This document shows, piece by piece, positions 8,640 through 19,341 of a stretch of 64,000 bases of DNA (position 1 is the stretch's first letter; every line of letters starts with the position of its first letter). The stretch lies in assembly GCA_027475525.1 (NCBI GenBank), contig JAMWFC010000049.1:2836947-2900946 (forward strand). The letters run 5' to 3'. The notes below the pieces were generated by a model. The model ran no database searches, was not told the origin of the DNA, and worked only from the letters and a program-made list of their open reading frames with translations. The position numbers were made by a program, and so were the translations under genes. This DNA is from Macrolepiota albuminosa. Taxonomy: Eukaryota > Basidiomycota > Agaricomycetes > Agaricales > Agaricaceae.

Positions 8640-11600
8640 CGCCCCCGTTGCTTGGTGCAAATTGATTTGTATGTCTGTCCATAGAAGAGCCCAATACAAC
8701 CCCTGAGGACACTTTGGCACCTACGATTGTAAGCCCACCCCTCAACGTATCTAAAAGCCCCCTGGCCTCGCTGACTCCTCCTGCTGGGCCCCCTCGACCC
8801 CGCATCCCTGCCTGGCAACGTTGCCTTCCAAGGCGCTACGTGGTAGCCTCGACACCCTCGACCAACTTGCTCCGGCTAAAGGTGGAGGTCGAAACAACTG
8901 ACACACAGCAGACCCAGAGCGTGACTGCTCTTCTAGATTCTGGAGCCACCGGGCTCTTTGTGGATGCCGAATACGTGGCCCAACACCAACTCACAACTCG
9001 CCCTCTCCCTTCCCCAATTCCGGTCTACAATATTGATGGTACCCCCAATGAAGCAGGCTCCATCCACGCCGTTGTAGACCTGGTTCTGCGCTATCAGGCC
9101 CACGCCGAGCGTGCCACCTTTGCAGTCACCAGCTTGGGAAAGCAGGATATGATCCTGGGATACACGTGGCTCTGGGAGCACAACCCAGAGATAGACTGGA
9201 CTACCAGAGAGGTGAGCATGAGTCGGTGCCCCCGACGCTGCGCCACCTGTGCGAAGGAGGCAAGGATAGAGCGGCGCACCGCTGTGCGGGAACATGCAGC
9301 CATCTGGGCCTGCCGGGCAGGACACATCCCCTTCGCCGACCTTGACCTGTTGGATCCTCTGCCCCTGGCGTTCCCTCATAGAGAGGCCCTCTATGAGGAC
9401 GACAGGCACAGCGGTGGAGAGGCCACCATGGAAGACGGTCGCAAAGGAGAATTTCTGCCAGTCCCGGACCCGGAATTACCAGACGAGGCCATTGAGGTAG
9501 GGGACCGCATCTATGCCACAGCATTGCGTCCGCCGCCATCGGCAGAGGAGATCCAGGCCAGCCAGACCACTTCCCAACGGTTGGCCCAGGCCTTCGCCAC
9601 CAACACCTCACCTCGCCCATTCCGGGATACCGTCCCAGGCCACCTGCACGACTTTGAGGATGTTTTCTCCAAGGCCTCGTTTGATTCTCTCCCGGAGCGC
9701 AAGCAGTGGGATCATGCCATCGAGCTCCTACCAGACTCGAAGCCGGCCAACTGCAAGGTGTACCCACTGGTGCCCAAGGAGCAGGATGAACTAGATGCCT
9801 TCCTCCGGGAGAATCTCGAAACTGGAAGAATTTGACCCTCAAAGTCGCCGATGGCCTCCCCGGTGTTTTTCATCAAGAAGAAGGATGGCACCCTCCGGTT
9901 GGTCCAAGATTATCGTGTGCTTAATGCGATGACCATCAAGAACCGCTACCCGCTCCCTCTCATCTCAGAACTCATTAACAACCTCCGGGGTGCACGCTAC
10001 TTCACCAAGTTGGACGTCCGCTGGGGCTACAACAATGTGCACATCCAGGAGGGAGACGAGTGGAAGGCTGCGTTTCGGACCAACCGGGGCCTGTTTGAAC
10101 CATTGGTAATGTTCTTCGGGCTCACCAACAGCCCCGCCACCTTTCAAACCATGATGAATGACATATTCCGGGACCTCATAGCAGATGGGGTGGTGTGTGT
10201 GTACCTGGACAATATCCTCATCTACACCAAGACGCTAGAGGAGCACCGCCGGATCATCCGCATAGTCCTAGACCGCCTCCGCCAGTATCAGCTCTACCTC
10301 AAACTGGAGAAATGTGAGTTCGAGAAAACTCAGATCAAGTACCTTGGGCTCATCATCTCTCATGGTACGGCGGAGATGGACCTGGTGAAGGTGGCCGGCA
10401 TTACGCAGTGGCCAGAGCCCCGGAACAAGAAGGAAGTACAGGCCTTCCTGGGGTTCACCAACTTCTACTGGTGGTTCATCCAGGACTTTTCCCCTTCAAT
10501 GCCCTGAAGCAAGCCGTCACCTCCAAGCCGGTGCTCCTCTTCCCAGATGACAATCAGCCTTTCCGAGTCGAGGCAGACAGCTCCGACTTTGCTACCAGCG
10601 CCGTCCTGTCCCAGCAATCCCTGGGGGATGGCAAGTGGCATCCGGTGGCCTTCTACTCTAAGAGCCTCAATGCCGTGGAGCAGAACTATGAGATCCACGA
10701 CAAGGAGATGCTGGCAATCATCCGGTCACTAGAGGAGTGGCGCCACTTCCTGGAGGGGGCCCGGCACAAGTTTGAAGTCTGGACAGACCACAAGAACTTG
10801 GAGTACTTCCGGACAGCAAAGAAGCTCAACCGCCGCCAGGCCCGGTGGTCCCTCTACCTTGCCAACTTTGACTTCTCACTGCATCACAAGCCGGAGAGGT
10901 CAATGGGGAAGCCCGATGCCCTATCCAGGCGTGCCGACCATGGCTCTGGGGCCGGAAACAACGACAACATCACTCTCCTATGACCGGAGCTGTTCGCCAT
11001 CCAGGCACTGGAGGGGATATCCGCCCAGGGAGACGAGGTCGACATTCTCCAGGATATCCGTCGGGGGAACCAGGAGGGGATGCAGGAGGACTCCGTGGCC
11101 AAGGCCGCCTTGGCTCTACGGTCTCATCGCCCCACGGGCACGAGGGCAGTGCATGCCAACGAGTGGAGTCTCCAAGACGGCCTCCTCACCTACCGCGGCC
11201 GCATCTATGTACCCAACGACCCGGAGCTCCGGCGACGCATTGTTGAGCAACACCACGACTCCCGCATTGCTGGGCACCCCGGGCGCTGGAAGACGCTGGA
11301 ACTTGTGTCCCGGAACTACTGGTGGCCCCAGATGTCGAGATACATAGGCTCCTACACCAGCACCTGTGATCTCTGCCTCCGGACCAAGCCCCAGCGCCGT
11401 CTCCCTACCGGTCAGCTGCACTCCTTGCCGACGCCCGCAGAAGTGACCTCTGCCTCCAGACCAAGCCCCAGCGCCATCTCTCTACTGGTCAGCTGCACTC
11501 CTTGCCAACGCCCGCAGAACGGTGGAGCGTGGCCTCCGTGGACTTCATTGTGGAGCTTCCGGACGCACACGGCTACGATGCTATCCTGGTGGTCGTGGAC

Positions 11601-12674
11601 CTCTATGGCAAACGGGCTCACTTCATTCCGACCCACACGACCTGCTCCACCATGGGTGCCACTAACCTGTACCGGAAGAATGTCTGGAAACTCCATGGTC
11701 TTTCCAATGCATACGTGTCCGACCAGGGCCCACAGTTTGTCGCGGAGTTCACCCGGGAGCTCTACTGCCTCCTGCATGTAAAGCTCCACACCTCCACTGC
11801 CTACCACCCGCAATCCAACGGCCAGACCGAACGTGTTAACCAGGAGCTTGAGCAATACCTGTGGCTATTCTGCAACGAGCATCAGGACGACTGGGATGAG
11901 CTCCTGCCAGAGGCGGAATTCCAGTACAACAACCATGTCCATGCCTCAATGCAGGTATCACTCTTCTTCCTTGACACGGGGTGGCACCCCCGGATGGGCT
12001 TTGAGCCACGCACACGGCGGTCGGAGAACGAATCAGTCAACGAGTTTGTGGATTGCATGCAGAAGGCACAGGAGGAGGCGAAGGCTGCGCTAACTAAGGC
12101 AAAGGACGACATGGCACGATACTAAAACCGGGGCTGGACACCAGCTCCCAAGTACAAGCCTGGAGACCGCGTATTCCTGGATGCCTCCAACATCTCCACC
12201 ATGCGACCCTCAAAGAAGCTGTCTCATCGTCAACTGGGGCCATACCCCATTGAGCGTCAGGTGGGGCCCCTAGCCTACCGGCTCCGGCTGCCTGCAGGCA
12301 TGCGCCAACTCCACCCGGTCTTCAACGTGGTCAAGCTTTCTCCAGCCCCGGAAGACCCCATCCCTGGGCAACGAGCACCGCCGCCGCCACCGCCAGTCCT
12401 AGCAGACAGCGGGGTGGAGTACGAAGTGGAGAAGATCTTGGACAGCCGCCTATTCCGTGGGAAGCTACAGTACAAGGTGAAGTGGAAGGGATATGGTATC
12501 AAAGACATCTCCTGGGAGCCATCTGAAGATGTCCACGCCCCGGCTCTCACCTGGGACTTCCACCGCCGGCACCCTGAGGCCCCGCGAACTATACGGGGAG
12601 TTTACCCCCTTTCTCTAGCGGATCAGGCCATCCGTGAGTTCTTCTACCCAGCACGTCGAGACGCCACGCCCTAG
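8640..12674 (+). pseudogene. pol: pol of chromovirus A (protease, RT, RNase H, integrase, chromodomain)
   Basis: Order: aspartic protease (ALLDSGATGLFVD, about 8923); RT from 9700 ([31 protein letters not shown], catalytic motif YLDN in place of YLDD at about 10202); RNase H/tether (VWTDHKNLEYF, KPDALSRR); H2C2 zinc finger (about 11240-11390); integrase with D-D-E residues (VDFIVELPD, SDQGPQF, NGQTERVNQ); chromodomain (YEVEKILDS, KVKWKGYG). Lesions: TGA 9833 and TGA 10981 (both CGA-compatible), a roughly 70-bp deletion with frameshift at about 10490, a 77-bp tandem duplication at 11367-11519 that shifts frame, and TAA 12123. Chromodomains direct integration by binding histone marks. Confidence 0.9.
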
Positions 12675-12686
12675 AAGGGGGGGTGA

Positions 12687-12998
12687 TGTCAGGGGACTCC
12701 TCGCTCTTGTCTTTCCTTTCCCGGAGTTTCTGGAGAACTCCGGAGCATTTCCCGCACCCCGGAGTTCTCCCAGCCTCCTGGAGCTAGCCGTTGGATACTG
12801 TACAGCCGTTCCCATGCCCGTCCACCCCCGTACTGATGTGCCGCACTGGCAGAGGAATCCTTAGACTTGTTCTCTTTGGATTTCCCTCTGCCAGGTGATT
12901 AGTTATTGATTGTACTGTCGTTACTGGCTCTAATATACTTTGGATTTCCCTCTGCCAGTTGTGTGATAGTGCCGCAACCTCTGGAGGTTGCCCTTACA
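12687..12998 (+). repeat. 3' LTR of chromovirus A
   Basis: 312 bp, TGTCAGGGGACTCC to TTGCCCTTACA, preceded by the purine tract GAAGGGGGGGTGA. Confidence 0.9.
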
Positions 12999-13814
12999 GA
13001 TGGAGACGATGGAACTTGAAAGTTTTCATATCTTTTCTGGTGCAAGCTCTGCAAAATATTGTCCACGTGGATCTCACAGCTGGCTCGCCATTCTTGATCG
13101 AGCCGTATTGGTGGTTTTTTTTTCTGAACAATACAATATTCATTAGGATCTGATCATGAAGGTTGGCGACCACGCAGGCCGCTTGACGATCTCACTTGAG
13201 CCCCATGTGATGCCAAGCGATGCCGGCATTATGGCATGGAAAATTGAAACTGACCCGAATGGAGAGCCAAAGTGAAACAAGAAAGCAGATCAGGCTAGAC
13301 CTTCATTTTGGGCATGAGGGAAGAAATATCAGCAATTTGATACGAGTGATGGTTTTAGAAAAAGAAAAGAAAAGACACTACATTTCACATTTAAGAGGAT
13401 ATCTCCAATTTATCAGAGATGATCCGCTCAATGCTTCCATAAACACCAAGATGCACATAGATTGGCACTTGTGAAAGCGGAAGTGACTTATAGATCCTGG
13501 TTCACAAGGCATGGAGATTTTCAGCACGCTGTTGTAGATAGAGGGAGGGGAAGATGTGGGTGACAAGTGGGAAAAGAAAGGGAAAATGAGCAGCGGCGTA
13601 CTTCTGGAAGACATGGGACTTAGAGCAGTAAGTATCCACCTCAAGTAAATATGGATGAGAATGAAAGTAGAATTCTGGCGAAGCAAATCAACGTCGGCTG
13701 TGAGATCAGCCAATGAGAAAAAACGCACGAGTCTGGAGGTGATGAGGCACCAGCGGGGACCTTGCAATGATATGTAAATAAGGCAATAATTTGTAAATAA
13801 ATATATATGAAGGG
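12999..13814. other. No gene recognised
   Basis: Ordinary composition with short frames on both strands and no recognisable protein similarity. It may be old host spacer between two elements. Confidence 0.3.
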
Positions 13815-14279
13815 TTCCCACATTGGTCTTGTGCAAACATACGTTTGAACTCCCACCAATGTCAGCGCCGTCTTGGACTGTTAGGGTATGGAAGTGTAAA
13901 CAAGTTATAGGCAAACGGACCCCGGGCCAGCTTGTGGTTGCCTTATTAAGGTGACCTTGGGCCTGGGCAAAGTATTGTATATTATCGCTATTGTGGGCCT
14001 ATAATTTTTTTTTTTTTTATGGATAATGATAAGTAGCATGTGAACAAATAAAGGGAAAATGTCTGTGAAGAGTCCATAAATTGAATAAGAAGGAAAAAAC
14101 CAATGGGTGTAAAGAATGCAAGTGGAAAAAAGAATTGTCCATCATGAGATCAAAAAAAGAAGGAGAGGGGAAAAAAAAAAACTTGAATTGTCCATAAAGA
14201 GGAAAAATAAACAATTTTGAAGCATTGAATTGGCTGTCAAGAAGAATAAAAGAAAGAAAGAGAAACAAAAGAAACGCAA

Positions 14280-15220
14280 CTAATCATCCAGGCTATGTGA
14301 TAAACACTGACTAAACATCAACACGTGTATGAGCACGGGATGCTCCCTGATATAACGCTGCCAAGTGTCTGACTTCCAGCGACCTGCAGCCTGAATCATG
14401 TGTGGAGCCCAACCCAGTTCAGCTAACCAAGTGGCACTGCCTGCACGCATTGATTGGCCGGCAATTGATTGAGGAAAAAATTTCCGAAGTTTGTTGATGA
14501 AGAACGAGTGCCAGGAGATCTCTCCCAGAGTTGTAAGCCAGAGTTCGTGTGACATAGGAAACAAAGAGTTTCGAGACTGGAGATACGATGAGAACTGTTG
14601 CCAGGGGTCGGTCTGGTGACTGTTTTGCTTAATGAAGATCTTGTTACTGTGAAAGAATGGGTCGGCCTTGTGGGCTGGGAGTAAGAACTTGAAGTGGTTA
14701 TTTGTGCATATTGTAGTCCAGATTTTGACGATTTTTTGGTTGTCATAGAGCTTATCGTTGTCAGGCCTCGTCATTTCACCTAGTCAAAGAAGCCCAGTAG
14801 TCAGCATAGCCACAAACAACCTATCGTCATGTGAATGGGAGTTGGCATAGTGATCAATTACCAGAGATAGATCGTCTCTAATAAGGGCTTCTTTCCGATT
14901 TGGAGCAGAACCCCGCAAGCACATGGAACCTGCCAAAGTATTTTAACCAGCCTTGAATGCCAATGATGCCTCACATCTGGAAAATACGGTTTGAGTTGTG
15001 AGCATATATCTGAGAGGTAGGTGGAGACTGAGGCGGGATGGATGTGATGCGCCATGTAAGTCACAAATAATGATAGAGTTTCTGGGGTGGGGTCAATCGA
15101 GAGGTTATGATTGCGCGTAAAGTTGATGTAAGAATTCAAAGCGGAGCTATAGTTCTTGAAAGTGCCTTCCGCAACTGCGGCACCAAGAAAAATGGAACGT
15201 TCACAATATAAGCATTCCAA
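14280..15220 (-). pseudogene. Tyrosine recombinase of the DIRS-like element
   Basis: The enzyme integrates cDNA circles by site-specific strand exchange. The N-terminal SAM-like DNA-binding part is read at 15220-14858 (EGTFKNYSSALNSYINFTR, SVSTYLSDICSQLKPYF) and the catalytic C-terminus at 14774-14280 (AGSATWLAELGWAPHMIQAA, GRWKSDTWQRYIREHP). The nucleophile Tyr and the second Arg are present. The usual H-x-x-R motif reads Q-x-x-R (GQSMRAG), so a catalytic His is missing. The two halves are in different frames, so at least one frameshift lies between. Confidence 0.8.
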
Positions 15221-15858
15221 GGTTCAGACCTCCCATGTGGGTTGTCTGGACAACGAAGAGGTGGGAATCATTTTTTGCAGCCCCCAGCAGTTCTTGAGGG
15301 GGTTGAAAAGGAGCAATCTTGAGATCAGGTTCAAGATTCAATGCGGCAATGAAATTGCCTCTAGAAAGAGCATCGGCAACAATGTTGTCCTTGCTGGAAA
15401 TGTGAAGGACCTTCAACTGGAGTTTCTTATCAAGCATAACATCCACTACGGCAATGAGCAGAGGATTATAGAGTGGACTGGCATGGAGGGAATTGAAGAT
15501 GTCGACCGTGTTAGAATTGTCAGTGTAAACAACGATCTTGGATTTGTCAGAAATGAGCTGTGAGGCATGGAGGAAAGCAGAAGCAAAACAAAGCGCTTCA
15601 AGAAAATAGATAAGGTGTGAAGGTGTGTTGCCAGGTGTGTCGCAATAAAAAGCCTCCTGAAGTGAAGGAAACCAGAATGCCATAGAGGCAAGCATCAGAA
15701 TAGACAATGATGTCCGCATCCTCTGGGGTCCAAGCTGTGGACTCAAGAAGATGAATTCCACTGTCTTGTTCAATGTGGTGGAGGGCCCAGAGCAGATCTC
15801 CTCTCATGGCCACATTACACCAAATTCTAGCTGTACCCATATGTTGAACAATGCTCAT
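15201..15858 (-). pseudogene. RNase H domain of the DIRS-like element
   Basis: Fragments in two minus-strand frames: RGDLLWALHHIEQDSGIHL and ADIIVYSDACLYGI (first catalytic Asp), then IVVYTDNSNTVDIFNSL, VLHISSKDNIVADALSRGNF. This order and wording are typical of basidiomycete DIRS-like pol. A frameshift separates the parts near 15660-15690. Confidence 0.75.
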
Positions 15859-16614
15859 CCACCAAAGGCGTTATTTCGGTCCACATGGCATTGTCCGTCA
15901 ATTGTGTTGACCTGCATGATTTGCCAGTGAGGATGCATAGGACAGAGGCGATATCCTTCAGTGACATCGGACTTCCACAATATAAGCATGGCAGAGCTTT
16001 CGCGCTTGACTAACAGTTGTTCACCCAGGTGTTTCATACAGTCCAGGGGCATGCCGGCAATGTTGTCATGGGAGATGAGGAAGTTGAGTGGGAACTCACC
16101 ACCAGATTGATTGGTGACTAGCCTGAAACCAGTTCCCCCAGCTTTTGGAACAGCATGGATTGGGGACGAATACATCCCTGGTAAGAGAGTAGTCCCAAAC
16201 GACTGGGAAAATCTGCCCTTTGCGATCTCAGTGTTCCTCTGATGGTGTAGAAAGTCTGCTTCTTGTTTGTCTGTCAGCATTTCTAAAGACGCATCATATG
16301 TGTCTGGATAGCCCTCAGGGTGTGCCTTCGCAAAAGGCCAGAAACCATAACGAAGGCCATTACAAACTGAATGGACAAATGGATGATTGGGATGATCCCT
16401 CAAAAGTGTTTCAAGGACATCAACTCTGATGGGCGTAACAATTTGAAAGAGGTTTGGATACGCACGGATGGTGTTACAAACAATCTTGTTACAAAGCTCA
16501 GTGTCCGAGACATCAGGTAGAGGTGATGCCACCTCTGACCAATCAGCAAGTGTTCGTGAATATTTGCCTGCCTCACCCCAGTAGTTATAACGTAGGTATT
16601 GCGGTCGCAGTCCT
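15855..16614 (-). pseudogene. Truncated reverse transcriptase of the DIRS-like element
   Basis: Reads PLPDVSDTELCNKIVCNTI, FVHSVCNGLRYGFWPFA, MYSSPIHAVPKAGGTGFRLV, ILWKSDVTEGYRLCPMHPHW and then stops at AFGG. The following palm segment with the catalytic Asp pair and the thumb is absent; the next recognisable residues belong to RNase H. A deletion of several hundred bases removed the active site. Confidence 0.75.
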
Positions 16615-17940
16615 CTAACGACCTGTTGCGTCAGAGTGACATTCAGTGACTGGATGTTGGCTGTGACATTTTCTGCAGGTGTGGGCATATTGACAGGCAG
16701 AGTCTTTGAATGGGCATCCTTTTGAGGAGTTAAATCTTCTGCAGGTGTCGGTGGCTGCACCTGTGCCTGGTGCACTGCCACCTGGTCGTGGACCCTGCTT
16801 TGACTTGTTGCCAGATGATCCGTGATTGGAAGTAAACTCAATTCCGTCTGTGCTGAGAATTGCTTGTTCCAACTTCCTAAATTTCTCGACGTTGGTGAGC
16901 AAGAGTTTCTGTCTTCCCCCAACCTCAGCTCTAACAGCCTTGTCAAACTTGATGATTTGTCCATGGGCAGACTCACTCTTGATGGCAAAGTAGTCATGGA
17001 TGTATCTGGCATAATCTCTGAACTCGGACTCTTGATGTGGGAAGGCAAAACGCATGGCATCTTGCAAGAGGCTGAAAGCCATGATCCAGTGTCCATACAT
17101 TTTGACCTTTCGAGCCAGATCACTGTTTCCAAGGATGAGCTCGTGATCTCCAATACGACCTCTATTCTCCTGAGGAGCTCCGATATGGTAGACAGAACTG
17201 AGTATGACGTCGAGGTCAACTGGCCTCCCACTGATGATGCAGTCCCATTGAGACGTCGGGAAATTGGAAGGAGCTGATTCAGCGAGTATAATCTGTCTCT
17301 TGACCTCTCCTGGATTTCTGCTGAAGTATTCCAAGAGTTCTCGAGTTTTTTGTGTTTCTGAACGTCCAGCTGCTCTGGCCACCTGCTCACTTTCAAACCA
17401 GGGGAGTTTGGACTCGAGTATCCTTCGTTTCTTTCCAGCTGGGGACTCATCGTCCGATTCTCCTCCTCCAGGCTCATCTCCTGCAATACTGCGCTTGACT
17501 CCGTCGAGGAATTGCTCAGTCTCTCTATCAACTGATCCTGGTGACCTGGATCTATGTCCTGATGGTCCTTGGATATTGTCCTGACTGGCATCGTTTTGTG
17601 CATGTACTCTTCCTTCCCCAGATCTCTCAAAGGTTTGCGCCTCGAGTAGCTTGCCGGTTAATTTGTTTCTCGATCTGATCAATAAGCTTGATGTATTGCC
17701 CCGGTCTGACATTTGACCGCTGCTGGACAGGTCAATTTCCCGCAGAGTGTGATGATGCCGATAAGTGCATCTTCTTTGGTTCGTTCTCTGTTTCGGAAAC
17801 ACTTGACTTCCTTTTCCATCCCCTCTCGGATTTGCTGGGGATGGAAATGCGGTCCAAGAGGGGCAATTTGTTGGGGGCTCCCTGTATCCTCTTGAGCAGC
17901 TGGTTCTTCTCCTCGTTGGGATTGAACACTTGTTTCTCAT
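16615..17940 (-). pseudogene. gag: gag-like ORF of the DIRS-like element
   Basis: About 440 open codons overlapping the RT frame. The middle part resembles fungal YR-retroelement gag (SSVYHIGAPQENRGRIGDHE, YGHWIMAFSLLQDAMRFAFP). The C-terminus has a CCCH-type zinc finger, CRRFNSSKGCPFKDSACQYAH, followed by CRKCHSQHPVTEC, probably for RNA binding. The open frame is long, but a neighbouring frame is open too (to 17630), so the exact start and any frameshift are uncertain. Confidence 0.7.
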
Positions 17941-18045
17941 TGGGAAATTCCCTGTACGGTGGGTGTACCATGTGTACTCTCTCCATTTTGGCTCATGAAG
18001 TGAATAGGGGTTCTATTGCTTGAGTATACGATTACATGAGGATAA

Positions 18046-18342
18046 CTGCTCGAAAAATATGGCGCAGACCCTACGTGACTGGGAGGAAGATCACTGCTAA
18101 GTTCAAACATATGTTTGCACAAGACCAATGTGGGCCTGAAGTGACGATCAGGTGACCTGGGAGGAGATCACGACCAATTCGAGACCTGCAAGGTCTCTCA
18201 TCTCAGTGATCTTCCTCCCAGGTAAGCATAATATTTCGGAGGATAGAGCCGTTAACTTAGCAGTGATCTTCCTCCCAGTCACGTAGGGTCTGCGCCGTAC
18301 AGGCCCACATTGGTCTTGTGCAAACATACGTTTGAACTCCCA
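18046..18342. repeat. Right-end inverted repeats of the DIRS-like element
   Basis: GCGCAGACCCTACGTGACT at 18046 returns inverted at 18280-18298, arms of about 43 bp (18046-18088 with 18256-18298). The segment 18089-18137 holds an inverted copy of the element's terminal CCCACATTGGTCTTGTGC sequence. The composite resembles a DIRS internal complementary region. Confidence 0.65.
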
Positions 18343-19341
18343 TATATGCGTGTATGATGCAGAAATGATGTCATAAGTGAAGATCTACGGGTCATATTCT
18401 TCAACAGTGACGGCCCAGCGGGTTAGGGTTAGAAATACATTAGCATCATCAACGTTGAATTTTTTCGAGAAACCAGCTGGTAAACGGTGCTCTTGGCCTG
18501 CATTAATTTGAAGCTAGTTCTCTAACACCTTTTTTCTGGGCTGGTGCTGATATTTCCCTTTTTGCGGCGGTCATCACAGCGTTCCTTCCCAAGAGCGAGG
18601 TGTTCTTGCGAGGCCAAGGCGATCGAGAAGGCGATGAGTACCTTGACTGGGAAGAAAACGAGGGTGTTCACATGGAGACGGGAGATTTGAACCATCCCCT
18701 TTGATGCATATGAAAATGGCATCTGTCAAACAGGATTCTCAGTGGAAAAGTATTAGCGGTGTTAACCAACGTCAGCCTTGCTCCCGCGGCTTGCCGTCTT
18801 CACTTCGAACCTCAAAAACACATATTAAGCTCCTATGTGTCTACATGGCCAGCTCTCATCATGTCTTGGTTCCAGTGCGACTTCGAAGAATTTCTCACAC
18901 TTTCGGAATCTCAGTCATAGTTACCACTGCGCGGCATCATGCGGGTCCAGGTTGGATTGTTCACATGCGGCAGCCATGTCACTCTCACAATTAACCGATA
19001 GAATTCCGTTATTGGCTTCTCCTGCGGTGTCGTACAAGTACTTAGGCGCAGAATGGTGTCTAACTAAATGGATCATTGATCGGCAACATGGAAGAGCATG
19101 GAAGGTCATCTGATATCTGCGCTAAAAGCAAACGTACTGGATGATGGTTTCTTTTTAACTTTATGTAGATCCCCGTTTTTCTCATCAAACAAAATAGAGC
19201 TGATATTTTTTCCTTATGTAGAGGCAATCTATATTAGTCAGGGATTCGATCTCAATGGTACTTATTAAAAGTTGTTTTCGCTTTTGTTGCTTTGTAAAAG
19301 CTCTCCCCAACAGATGGCGGCACCTTCAGTTACAGTCCACG
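18343..19341. other. Upstream flank of the 7TM gene, nothing else recognised
   Basis: Composition is balanced and host-like. Short frames on both strands do not resemble known proteins. The last few hundred bases probably hold the promoter of the gene starting at 19342. Confidence 0.35.

Larger units (their letters stand above)
6945..12998 (+). mobile_element. Ty3/gypsy chromovirus, family A, near full length, inactive
   Basis: 5' LTR 6945-7265, self-complementary primer site, gag 7374-8618, pol (protease, RT, RNase H, integrase, chromodomain) to 12674, polypurine tract 12674-12684 and 3' LTR 12687-12998. The domain order is RNase H before integrase (gypsy) with a C-terminal chromodomain, as in fungal Tf1/sushi/MarY1-type elements. 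Gag and pol carry in-frame stops, a deletion and a partial duplication, so it cannot make its own proteins. Flanking pentamers (CTTTC and GATGG) do not match, so the flanks were probably rearranged. Confidence 0.9.
13815..18342 (-). mobile_element. DIRS-like tyrosine-recombinase retrotransposon, inactive
   Basis: Minus-strand order gag, RT, RNase H, tyrosine recombinase, with no integrase and no LTRs. A 39-bp sequence (CCCACATTGGTCTTGTGC..) occurs at both ends (13817-13855, 18303-18341), and an inverted copy lies inside the right end (about 18102-18136) next to further inverted repeats. Complementary internal sequence near one end is the DIRS hallmark used to join and circularise cDNA. RT has lost its catalytic core and the recombinase lacks a key residue. 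Confidence 0.75.

Noticed and set aside
9201..9842. 213-codon minus-strand ORF inside pol
   Set aside because: Antisense shadow of the protease/RT region in GC-rich DNA.
6945..12998. Target duplication for chromovirus A
   Set aside because: CTTTC before and GATGG after do not match, and the ORF cut at 6944 does not resume at 12999.
13378..13914. 178-codon minus-strand ORF
   Set aside because: It runs into the left end of the DIRS-like element and has no domain; likely chance.
16822..17584. Plus-strand frames opposite the DIRS-like gag
   Set aside because: Antisense shadows; the minus strand carries the zinc finger and conserved gag blocks.
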